From assembly GCA_035375865.1 (NCBI GenBank), contig DAOSQO010000009.1:1-26971 (forward strand): 26,971 bases of DNA. Reading direction: 5' to 3'. The position numbers and the translations under genes are program-made. Source of the stretch: BRH-c25 sp029553855. GTDB taxonomy: Bacteria; Bacillota; Clostridia; Lutisporales; Lutisporaceae. Below, piece after piece: positions 8,140 to 14,379 of this stretch; position 1 is the first letter of the stretch, and every line of letters starts with the position of its first letter. A model generated the notes under the pieces. The model worked only from the letters and a program-made list of their open reading frames with translations, did no database searches and was not told the DNA's origin.

Positions 8140-9199
8140 TGTTTTTCGCCTCCCCACGGAACTTTCTGATAATATATTTTTGTGCCTGATCTGCAGGTAT
8201 CTTATATCTTATGGTCTCTATAATAGAGATAATATCCCTTACCTCAAAATCCAGAAATGTTATATATGCAAATGCGCTTATAATAGAAAGACTATTGCTT
8301 TTCACCAATGCTTTAAGCTCATAATATATAAACCTCTCCATCCTTCTCTCCATGTATATATCAGTGGTTTCATCACTCTTAAACATGAAGCTGTAATTAG
8401 TGGCCTTTATAATTTCATTGAACTCTTCAAGGTTTTTTGAATAGCATAACCCCTTTAGCAGGCTGAAGTCCAGTCTGAACCCGATATTAATGGTGTAGTT
8501 CAACAGCTCCTCCGGGCTAAACCTGTAAAACTTAATACCTCTGTATATCCATTGTATATTCAGCAGATCGGCTATAATCCCCTGGGCATGCCGCAATATT
8601 TCCATATCCTTCCCGGAAAGTTTGCTCCATTTCTTCTGTAGTATATTGTAGTAAGACATATCTAAAACCATTTCAAATCTGAAAGGATTCTCAGTGATAT
8701 TTCCATCCGCTAAAGGTATTAAGAATTTATAAAACTCAGAGCCTTTAAGTGAAAATATTATATCCCTTATACCTTTGGCTTCAAAAACTTTGTTAGTGTC
8801 TATTCCGCTGTATTTTCCTATAAAAGCACTGTTCCTGTAATCCGCCGCATCTTTTCCGTTATATACAGCCCTTGCAACCTCCTTCAACTCCCCTATTTCA
8901 TATTTGGCATAAAGGGTATTTATGAAATCTTTGTAAGCTCCCGTAAAGTAATGGGTTATTCTGTCTATATTCTTTACCATGCTCTGTTTAATCAGATTTT
9001 CCAACACGCCCCTATGGATATCTTCTATTTTAATACCGGCAAGGATTTCGGAGTAGGCAGTCCTTTCCTTAAGGTATCTCGCAACTTCTGCTACCGATTC
9101 CAGGCCGAGGAGGGATGCATAATCCTCATCTTTAAGAAATTCTTTCTCCATTGCCTTTATCTTGGTATTGACAGCGGCAAATCTGGTGACATTGTCCAT
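8096..9199 (-). CDS. atpC: V/A-type ATP synthase subunit C (ring connector)
   Basis: A 367-residue mostly helical connector (the d/AC39-type subunit) that joins the central shaft to the proteolipid ring. Family features include the N-terminal segment MDNVTRFAAVNTKIKAMEKE, the repeated helical bundles, and the C-terminal DFEVRDIISIIETIRYKIPA. The ATG at 9199 is preferred over the in-frame ATG at 9217 because AGAGG lies just upstream of it and it falls 4 bases after the preceding stop. The 3' end overlaps the start of atpI by 44 bases. In Enterococcus hirae the equivalent gene sits after subunit E; here it is second in the operon, before I. Confidence 0.9.
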   Translation of the reverse strand: MDNVTRFAAVNTKIKAMEKEFLKDEDYASLLGLESVAEVARYLKERTAYSEILAGIKIEDIHRGVLENLIKQSMVKNIDRITHYFTGAYKDFINTLYAKYEIGELKEVARAVYNGKDAADYRNSAFIGKYSGIDTNKVFEAKGIRDIIFSLKGSEFYKFLIPLADGNITENPFRFEMVLDMSYYNILQKKWSKLSGKDMEILRHAQGIIADLLNIQWIYRGIKFYRFSPEELLNYTINIGFRLDFSLLKGLCYSKNLEEFNEIIKATNYSFMFKSDETTDIYMERRMERFIYYELKALVKSNSLSIISAFAYITFLDFEVRDIISIIETIRYKIPADQAQKYIIRKFRGEAKNIDRENENSLYNRGV

Positions 9200-9203
9200 T
9201 GCA

Positions 9204-9530
9204 TTACCTCTCATCATTAAGAAGTTGTCCCCAAATGTCTTTTGCGGTACTCTCCTTTATGCTTTCAAAATATGCCTGAAGCTTATCAATCTTTGCCTTT
9301 ATAGCTTCATCTTCTGCTTTTGCCTGCTGCCTGGCAGTCTCGATTATTTCATCATGTTTCTGCTTTGCCGCAGCTATAGCTTCCTCTAAAGATGCTTCAT
9401 AGCTTCTGAGTTCTTTTTTTACCTGTTCTTCCATCTCTGCCAGTTCGGCATCGCTTTGCTTCTTAAGCTCTACGGCCCTTGAATCAAGTCCTATAAGCCT
9501 TCCGACAAACATATCAAGGTTTTCTTCCAT
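9204..9530 (-). CDS. V/A-type ATP synthase subunit G/H (stalk coiled coil)
   Basis: A 108-residue protein that is almost entirely coiled coil (about residues 15-95), rich in Ala, Glu, Lys and Gln. This is the standard form of the small peripheral stalk subunit that pairs with subunit E, called H in archaea and G or F in other systems. It is the first gene of the operon, as is usual. The ATG at 9530 is chosen over one at 9554 because an AAGGTG site precedes it. Sequence alone could not distinguish it from an unrelated coiled coil, so the call relies on its position. Confidence 0.85.
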   Translation of the reverse strand: MEENLDMFVGRLIGLDSRAVELKKQSDAELAEMEEQVKKELRSYEASLEEAIAAAKQKHDEIIETARQQAKAEDEAIKAKIDKLQAYFESIKESTAKDIWGQLLNDER

Positions 9531-9567
9531 ATATATCACCTTCAAAATCACCATATAATATCATATA

Positions 9568-9596
9568 ATTATGTAATATCTTCCATTAAAAGTCTA
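9568..9596 (-). promoter_or_regulatory. Candidate promoter of the V-ATPase operon
   Basis: On the minus strand, TAGACT (9591-9596) and CATAAT (9568-9573) are separated by 17 bases. The -10 matches consensus at 5 of 6 bases and the -35 at 4 of 6. It would give a leader of about 30 bases before the first ATPase gene. A second, weaker candidate (TTGTGA-17-TTATAT, 9666-9694) lies upstream. Confidence 0.5.
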
Positions 9597-9644
9597 TTTG
9601 CATATTAAACAAAAATCACCGATTTTGGCTTAATCCTTCTGTTC

Positions 9645-9785
9645 TCATTCCATTATGCGTATAGTATATAACCTTAGCACAGTTTTTATCACAATTGTGA
9701 GCAACAGCGCAAGATTTTTGAATACTTTTTCATTTGGCATCCTACTGATCTTTGATACTGCCTCTTTGATATTAAGGAGAATTTG
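9645..9785 (-). pseudogene. Possible decayed coding fragment
   Basis: A 46-codon open frame ends at a TGA at 9645-9647 and has no start codon near its beginning. It follows a stop at 9786-9788, and the upstream open sequence continues in a different frame (ending ...LLQITEDLCNNFDK). Joining the two frames near 9785 gives a continuous helical-looking sequence including KISRMPNEKVFKNLALLLT. I do not recognise the family. It may be a remnant with a frameshift, or chance open sequence. Confidence 0.25.
9689..9700. promoter_or_regulatory. 12-base perfect palindrome, possible operator
   Basis: TCACAATTGTGA is a perfect 12-base palindrome. One half coincides with the -35 of the weaker ATPase promoter candidate on the minus strand. 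It could bind a dimeric regulator. Nothing else supports this, and it also lies in the possible decayed frame. Confidence 0.25.
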
Positions 9786-9882
9786 TCAAAGTTGTTACAA
9801 AGGTCTTCCGTGATTTGCAATAGTAATTTTTTATATTTGTGGCATGGGGGAAAGGAAAAAAATCCATAGCAAAAATACTGGC

Positions 9883-9964
9883 AAAATAAAAAGCATAGTT
9901 CGACTAATTGTGGAAGTTCGCAATTGTTAAAATGCAAATCAAACCACTCAGGTCAGAACTATGC
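9883..9964 (-). terminator. Large hairpin with T tract, probable tyrS terminator
   Basis: On the minus strand the arm at 9952-9964 pairs with 9893-9904 as a 12-bp stem with one bulged base (GCATAGTTC..GAC). The stem is followed by TTTTTATTTT at 9883-9892. The 47-base interior can fold further (GTGG with CCAC, then TTTGC with GCGAA). It starts about 40 bases past the tyrS stop. A loop this large is unusual for a simple terminator. Confidence 0.55.
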
Positions 9965-10001
9965 CTGGGACAATAAACCATGTCTTTGTCCGGTTCTTTT
10001 C

Positions 10002-11237
10002 CTATTCCCCTATTTTTACCCTGTGATATGTCTTCTTACCCTTCTTGAGCATCAATCTGCCGTCGATAAAGTCAGAGGAAAATACTGTATGCTCTATGCT
10101 TTCCACTTTGGCATCCTCTACCGTCAAACCGCCCTGGGCAATGAGCCTTCTGCCCTCCCCCTTGGATGGTGCGAGACCAGTCATAATCAGAAGGTCAACG
10201 ATGTTGATGCCTTTGTTCAGCTGTTCCTTTGACACTTCCGTGGTGGGTACGGACTCCGAGTCCCCCCCGCCTCCAAAAAGTGCCTCTGTCGCGTTTCTGG
10301 CACTGACAGCCTCTTCTTCTCCGTGTACCATTCTGGTTATCTCAAAAGCAAGGACCTTTTTTGCTTCGTTTATCTTTTCACCGGGGAGACTGCCAAGCCT
10401 CCTTACTTCATCCATAGGCAGGAAAGTGAGAAGTGCAAGGCATTTCTCGACATCGGCATCGTCCACGTTTCTCCAGTACTGATAGAAGTCATAGGGGCTC
10501 ACTTTTGACCCGTTCAGCCATAAGGCTCCTGATTCCGTCTTGCCCATTTTCTTGCCTTCGCTGGTTGTAAGAAGCGTAAAGGTCATCCCGTAGGCATCAA
10601 TCCCCTCGACTCTTCTAATAAGGTCGGCCCCGTTGATAATGTTCGACCACTGGTCATCCCCGCCTAACTGCAGTCTGCAGCCGTATCTCCTGTAAAGCTC
10701 TAAAAAGTCATAGGACTGCATAAGCATGTAATTGAATTCCAGGAAGGTCAGCCCTGCATCCAGCCTACTTTTGTAACATTCTGCACTCAGCATCCTGTTT
10801 ACGGAAAAATGTACACCGATCTCCCTTAAGAAATCAACATAGTTAAGCTTTAACAGCCAATTCGCATTATCATCCATAATCGCTTTGTCATCACTGAAGT
10901 CCAGAAATCTTTCGAATTGTTTCTTAAAAACTTTAGCATTGTCCCTGATTCTTTCAAGGGTGAGCATTTTTCTCATATCGCTTTTTCCGCTGGGATCTCC
11001 TACCATAGTTGTTCCTGCCCCAAGAAGTGCTATAGGCCTGTGCCCCGCCCTTTGCATATGTGTCATAGCTATTATCTGCAGCAGGTGGCCTACGTGAAGA
11101 CTATCAGCGGTAGGGTCAAAGCCGATATAAAAAGTCACTCTCTCTTTCCCCAAGAGTTCCCTTAATTCTTCCTCATGAGTAACCTGTTCTATGAAGCCTC
11201 TTTCCTTTAGGATATCAAAAACATTTTTTGTATTCAT
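10002..11237 (-). CDS. tyrS: Tyrosyl-tRNA synthetase
   Basis: A 411-residue class I aminoacyl-tRNA synthetase that attaches tyrosine to tRNA-Tyr in the cytosol. The HIGH-type motif HVGH is at 48-51 in GFDPTADSLHVGH. The KMSKS loop appears as KMGKT at 230-234. The tyrosine pocket residues are present in YMLMQSYD (170-177) and GGDDQWSNI. The C-terminal S4 RNA-binding domain starts near 345 and ends with KKGKKTYHRVKIGE. Length is normal for a bacterial TyrS. The ATG has GAGGAGGT at suitable spacing. It is transcribed alone from a strong promoter behind a T-box leader, so expression should respond to uncharged tRNA-Tyr. Confidence 0.98.
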   Translation of the reverse strand: MNTKNVFDILKERGFIEQVTHEEELRELLGKERVTFYIGFDPTADSLHVGHLLQIIAMTHMQRAGHRPIALLGAGTTMVGDPSGKSDMRKMLTLERIRDNAKVFKKQFERFLDFSDDKAIMDDNANWLLKLNYVDFLREIGVHFSVNRMLSAECYKSRLDAGLTFLEFNYMLMQSYDFLELYRRYGCRLQLGGDDQWSNIINGADLIRRVEGIDAYGMTFTLLTTSEGKKMGKTESGALWLNGSKVSPYDFYQYWRNVDDADVEKCLALLTFLPMDEVRRLGSLPGEKINEAKKVLAFEITRMVHGEEEAVSARNATEALFGGGGDSESVPTTEVSKEQLNKGINIVDLLIMTGLAPSKGEGRRLIAQGGLTVEDAKVESIEHTVFSSDFIDGRLMLKKGKKTYHRVKIGE

Positions 11238-11261
11238 ATATATACCTCCTCAATAATTAGT

Positions 11262-11577
11262 ATTGTATAAATGAAAAAAGCCTTCTATCCACAAAGGGAC
11301 GAACGGCTCGCGGTACCACCCTAATTGGTCTTGCAGCCAAACAACTGACAAAACCCTCTCTCAGAATACTTACATATTCCCTTCCTTTAATAACGGAGGA
11401 AGCTCCCGGCAAGGCCTATTTGCAATGCTTTCAGCCCGCAGTTCAAAGGTGTATTTCATAAGCATCAGCTGCCGGCTTGCACCATCTGCCGGCTCTCTGG
11501 CCATTCATGCGCTTATATGCGCATGCATGTAAGCATCCTCAGATTACTTATCCTCATCATTACCTTTAAATTTAATT
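11262..11577 (-). promoter_or_regulatory. Tyrosine T-box riboswitch leader
   Basis: A T-box leader of about 300 bases before tyrS. The conserved antiterminator sequence AGGGTGGTACCGCG is at 11309-11322 (minus strand). The stem I distal region contains the typical AGAGAGCCGGC and GGTGCAAGCCGGC elements (around 11472-11505). A TAC triplet at 11451-11453, within GAAATACACC, is placed like a tyrosine specifier codon and agrees with the downstream gene. Uncharged tRNA-Tyr is expected to bind the specifier and the antiterminator bulge, permitting read-through into tyrS. Confidence 0.95.
11274..11308 (-). terminator. T-box leader terminator upstream of tyrS
   Basis: Minus-strand AGCC (from 11308) pairs with GGCT (ending at 11279) through an imperfect stem with two mismatches. 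It is followed by a six-T run at 11274-11279. It lies directly after the T-box sequence, so it would form only when uncharged tRNA fails to stabilise the antiterminator. Confidence 0.75.
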
Positions 11578-11583
11578 AAATAC

Positions 11584-11612
11584 ATTATATAATTACAGTA
11601 TTGTCATGTCAA
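11584..11612 (-). promoter_or_regulatory. Consensus sigma-A promoter of tyrS
   Basis: TTGACA (11607-11612) and TATAAT (11584-11589) on the minus strand are both perfect consensus with the ideal 17-base spacing. Such a strong promoter fits control by termination in the T-box leader rather than at initiation. Confidence 0.9.
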
Positions 11613-11629
11613 TATAAAAGTATACTGCG

Positions 11630-11658
11630 TTGAAATTTGTCAACACTTACTGTACAAT
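11630..11658 (+). promoter_or_regulatory. Promoter of the EamA transporter gene
   Basis: TTGAAA (11630-11635) and TACAAT (11653-11658) are separated by 17 bases on the plus strand. This gives a leader of about 38 bases before the ATG at 11703. Confidence 0.7.
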
Positions 11659-11702
11659 ATATTACATGGTATTATGAATATTTATACAGGAGAAATTGAC
11701 AT

Positions 11703-12575
11703 ATGAAAAAATCCTTGAGGGCGGACCTGACTCTGCTGCTTGTGACCATATTCTGGGGAGCAGGTTTTCCTGCTACAAAAATAGCTCTTCAAACCATGAA
11801 ACCCTATTATAATATTGGGATAAGATTCGCTATAGCAAGCCTGCTTCTTGCCGCATTATTTTATAAAAAACTCAAAGACCTGAATAAAAGCCTGATAAAA
11901 TCAGCGTTGGTACTGTCATCATTACTTTTTGCGACTTATGCCTTTCAAACGGTAGGGATACAGTATACTACTGCTTCGAAATCTGGTTTTTTCTCTGGCC
12001 TTGCAGTACTTATTGTGCCCTTTTTCTCCATATTCTATCTGAAAACAAAGCTGGAATTGAAGGCAATGGTAAGCATATTTATGGCTACTGCGGGTTTATT
12101 TCTAATGTCATATACCGACGGCAGCTTTGATTTCAATATTGGGGATTTTTTGACTATATTATGCTCTGTTTGTTATGCCTGGCAGCTTTTATTCACAGGA
12201 ACCTATGTACAAAAGCATGATGCGACATTACTCGCAATTGTTCAACTATTCTTTGTATCGGTTTTTGGAATGATATTTGCCGTTTTTCTGGAGCCATTCC
12301 CTAAGAACATGTCCCTGCCAAGCTTCCTGGCCATGCTGTTTTCCGCGGTATTATGCACTGCTTTTGCATTCTGGGTGCAGACCACTGCCCAAAAGTTCAC
12401 CCCGGCATCGCATATTGCACTTATCTTTACAATGGAGCCGGTATTCGGTGCAATTACTTCCTTTCTTATATTAAAAGAAACCCTTGGTGCAAAAGGAATA
12501 ATCGGGGGTGCCCTCATAGTCTCGGCAATGCTCATGTCGGAACTGCAATGGACAAAAGAAAGCTCTATTTCTTAA
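11703..12575 (+). CDS. EamA/DMT-family transporter
   Basis: A 290-residue inner membrane protein of the drug/metabolite transporter superfamily with ten predicted helices in two EamA repeats (about 8-140 and 150-283). Typical segments are LLVTIFWGAGFPATKIAL near the N terminus and the repeat-two segment FTMEPVFGAITSFLILKE. Members export amino acids or other small metabolites; the substrate cannot be inferred here. The ATG is preceded by AGGAG at good spacing. Its last 11 bases overlap the convergent UPF0316 gene, with no terminator visible between them. It is divergent from tyrS, but I see no functional link. Confidence 0.93.
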   Translation: MKKSLRADLTLLLVTIFWGAGFPATKIALQTMKPYYNIGIRFAIASLLLAALFYKKLKDLNKSLIKSALVLSSLLFATYAFQTVGIQYTTASKSGFFSGLAVLIVPFFSIFYLKTKLELKAMVSIFMATAGLFLMSYTDGSFDFNIGDFLTILCSVCYAWQLLFTGTYVQKHDATLLAIVQLFFVSVFGMIFAVFLEPFPKNMSLPSFLAMLFSAVLCTAFAFWVQTTAQKFTPASHIALIFTMEPVFGAITSFLILKETLGAKGIIGGALIVSAMLMSELQWTKESSIS

Positions 12576-13080
12576 GCTGGAAGTATCCTCCCAATGACGA
12601 CCTTACGTCCATTATGGTAATAAATGCACAGCAATCACACTCGTCTACTATTTCATAAAGCTTGCTTACCTGCCTTCTTTCCAATATGATATTAAGCATG
12701 TAGCTTGCTCCTTCCTTGCCCTCACCTTTAAAAATTGTAACTCCGAAGCCTTCCCCTCTCAAACTTTCAACTAATTCTTCCGATATTTCCTTTACTATTA
12801 CCTGGGCAAACAATCGCCCTATTGATAACCTTTCCTCTATCTTGCTTCCTACGATAATGCCGGAAGCATATCCAAGGCAATATGCAAGTATAAGCATCGG
12901 CTTATCGATATTTCCTATTACCTTCCCCAATACAATAAGATAAATCATTATTTCGAAAAAGCCCAGTATGGAAGCGATTTTTCTTTGCCCTCTGACAAGT
13001 AGAATAGTCTTTATGGTACCAATTGATACATCTGTAATCCTCGCAACAAAAATAAAAAGCGCCTGCAAAAAAATATCCAC
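12565..13080 (-). CDS. UPF0316 family membrane protein (DUF5698/DUF2179)
   Basis: A 171-residue membrane protein. Three hydrophobic helices occupy about residues 2-22, 36-55 and 58-80. A soluble domain of about 80 residues follows, with the DUF2179 pattern (GFGVTIFKGEGKEGASYMLNII and a later DECDCCAFITIMDV). DUF2179 domains resemble PII-like ligand-binding folds and often bind nucleotides. The exact role of UPF0316 proteins is not established. The start is GTG at 13080 after an AGGGGGA site. The 3' end overlaps the convergent EamA gene. I found no convincing promoter. Confidence 0.9.
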   Translation of the reverse strand: MDIFLQALFIFVARITDVSIGTIKTILLVRGQRKIASILGFFEIMIYLIVLGKVIGNIDKPMLILAYCLGYASGIIVGSKIEERLSIGRLFAQVIVKEISEELVESLRGEGFGVTIFKGEGKEGASYMLNIILERRQVSKLYEIVDECDCCAFITIMDVRSSLGGYFQLKK

Positions 13081-13204
13081 AAATTTTCCCCCTGTATATT
13101 ATGTTTTTTATATCTACGATATAATATGTTATTCATAGTATATCTTCCATTTGAATACCCGCGCGATTATTTCCTCATTGCATTCGGAAAAGGTGCATGG
13201 GCTT

Positions 13205-13228
13205 CAAATGCGGCAAAGACCGCATTTG
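13205..13228. repeat. Inverted repeat, 9-base arms
   Basis: CAAATGCGG (13205-13213) and its exact complement CCGCATTTG (13220-13228) flank a 6-base loop. There is no T tract directly after it on either strand, so it does not look like a standard terminator. It may be an operator or a structured RNA element. Confidence 0.6.
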
Positions 13229-13345
13229 TTCCTCCGCAAAACGCAAACAGACAGATATATTATTCTACTTCTTTCGACTTTCCTCCTCTTTTTTTTAGCC
13301 GCTGAAAAACTTACCAGAATTAAAATCGATATTTTTATGTATTTG

Positions 13346-13375
13346 TTGTCAAAATATATAAAGGCAAATTATAAA
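13346..13375 (+). promoter_or_regulatory. Promoter of the CAP-domain lipoprotein gene
   Basis: TTGTCA (13346-13351) and TATAAA (13370-13375) are separated by 18 bases. The predicted transcript begins about 30 bases before the ATG at 13412, just upstream of the AAAGGAGG site. Confidence 0.6.
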
Positions 13376-13411
13376 AATAATTTCCAATGCTGATTCAAAG
13401 GAGGAAAACTT

Positions 13412-14347
13412 ATGAAAATGTACAGAATTCTTTTTTTAACAGCGGCTATACTTCTCCCGCTTATTTCTATATTCGGCGGTTGTACCCTGGAACCTGCAAG
13501 GAGGTTTATCCAGACTGACCCCAACAACATGTCCGCCCCAAATGTTCCGGCTATTCCAGACAATCTTGTAGGCAAAGGAGGAAATACAACAGACGGCAAT
13601 AGAATATCGGCTACCTATGAAGTAGTAGACTTCAGCTATATCACGATTGATGGCAGCAATCAAAGTATAAGAGGCGGTGCAGGGACTAAATATCCGACCA
13701 TAGGCACAGTCAAATCAGGTCAAAAAATAAGAGCCCTTGGAAAGCTGGATGGATGGTATATAATATCCGATCCGGCCACCGGCAGGATAGGCAGTATACC
13801 ATCTACCAGCGCAAAACCCTATAGTGACGGCACTAAAACAACCAATACCAACGCCCCGGCTACCGGAACCGTCACCCCTTCACCTGCCCCGGGAACTGCC
13901 CCAGGAGGCACTGCTTCCGGAAATACTTCCACAGGAGGTACTGCCGCAGCCGGTTCGGGCGCCATGAGTTCAGACGAATCCAGGATACTTCAACTGGTTA
14001 ATGCAGAAAGAGCAAAGGCAGGAGCCAAGGCATTGACTTCCAGTGCAGATTGCACGAAGCTGGCGAGAATGAAATCACAGGATATGGTCAGTAACAATTA
14101 CTTCAGCCACCAATCGCCAACCTACGGCTCGCCCTTTGATATGCTTAAAGCCAATAATATTAACTATATGTACGCTGGAGAGAATATTGCCATGAACCAG
14201 ACTGCAGAAGCAGCCTTCAAGGCATGGATGGGTTCTGAGGGTCATAGAAAGAATATATTGAATCCCAATTTTACTGAGTTGGGAATCGGAATAGCGTCTA
14301 AAGACAATGGGAGCTTTATCTATACCCAGTTATTTATAGGAAGATAA
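13412..14347 (+). CDS. Secreted SH3 and CAP-domain lipoprotein (YkwD-like)
   Basis: A 311-residue exported protein. An N-terminal hydrophobic segment (5-22) ends in FGGC with Cys24, a plausible though slightly atypical lipobox (Phe at -3). A bacterial SH3-like domain spans about 70-135 (SIRGGAGTKYPTIGTVKSG), a typical cell-wall-binding module. A Gly/Thr/Pro/Ala-rich linker covers about 137-185. The CAP domain follows at 188-311 and retains the cavity residues His233 (FSHQSP), Glu257 (AGENIA), Glu276 and His278 (SEGHRKN). CAP proteins of this kind occur in spores and on the clostridial surface; the biochemical role is uncertain. AAAGGAGG precedes the ATG. A bidirectional terminator follows. 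Confidence 0.93.
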   Translation: MKMYRILFLTAAILLPLISIFGGCTLEPARRFIQTDPNNMSAPNVPAIPDNLVGKGGNTTDGNRISATYEVVDFSYITIDGSNQSIRGGAGTKYPTIGTVKSGQKIRALGKLDGWYIISDPATGRIGSIPSTSAKPYSDGTKTTNTNAPATGTVTPSPAPGTAPGGTASGNTSTGGTAAAGSGAMSSDESRILQLVNAERAKAGAKALTSSADCTKLARMKSQDMVSNNYFSHQSPTYGSPFDMLKANNINYMYAGENIAMNQTAEAAFKAWMGSEGHRKNILNPNFTELGIGIASKDNGSFIYTQLFIGR

Positions 14348-14379
14348 ATTAAGGAAGCGGCTTCGCCGCTTTCTTAATT
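14347..14379. terminator. Bidirectional terminator between the CAP and symporter genes
   Basis: A 14-bp stem (14347-14360 with 14366-14379, one G-U pair) encloses a CTTCG loop. The A/T-rich ends give a U-rich tail on both strands. It sits between the two convergent genes and overlaps the symporter stop codon (14378-14380). Confidence 0.85.

Larger units (their letters stand above)
9531..10001. other. Intergenic stretch between tyrS and the ATPase operon
   Basis: No intact gene is supported in these 471 bases. They hold the candidate ATPase promoter (9568-9596), a possible decayed reading frame (9645-9785), a 12-base palindrome (9689-9700) and a large hairpin with a T tract (9883-9964). Two copies of TTTGATA 16 bases apart lie near 9750-9773. 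Confidence 0.7.
11238..11702. other. Intergenic stretch between tyrS and the EamA transporter
   Basis: No protein gene in these 465 bases. They carry the tyrS T-box leader and its promoter on the minus strand, and the promoter of the EamA transporter gene on the plus strand. The two promoters are divergent, and their -35 elements are about 17 bases apart. Confidence 0.9.
13081..13411. other. Intergenic stretch before the CAP-domain gene
   Basis: No gene is supported in these 331 bases between two divergent genes. They contain a perfect hairpin-forming inverted repeat at 13205-13228 and the CAP gene promoter at 13346-13375. An open frame at 13151-13393 lacks a ribosome binding site and overlaps the promoter. 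Confidence 0.7.

Noticed and set aside
9689..9700. Lac-operator-like half sites around the palindrome
   Set aside because: The similarity is limited to a short AATTGTGAGC-like core. No LacI-family gene or sugar operon is nearby, so only a generic palindrome is reported.
9924..10232. Plus-strand ORF across the end of tyrS
   Set aside because: Mostly antisense to the TyrS S4 domain; no initiation signals.
13151..13393. 80-codon plus-strand ORF upstream of the CAP gene
   Set aside because: TTG start with no ribosome binding site. It runs through the CAP gene promoter and has no recognisable sequence.
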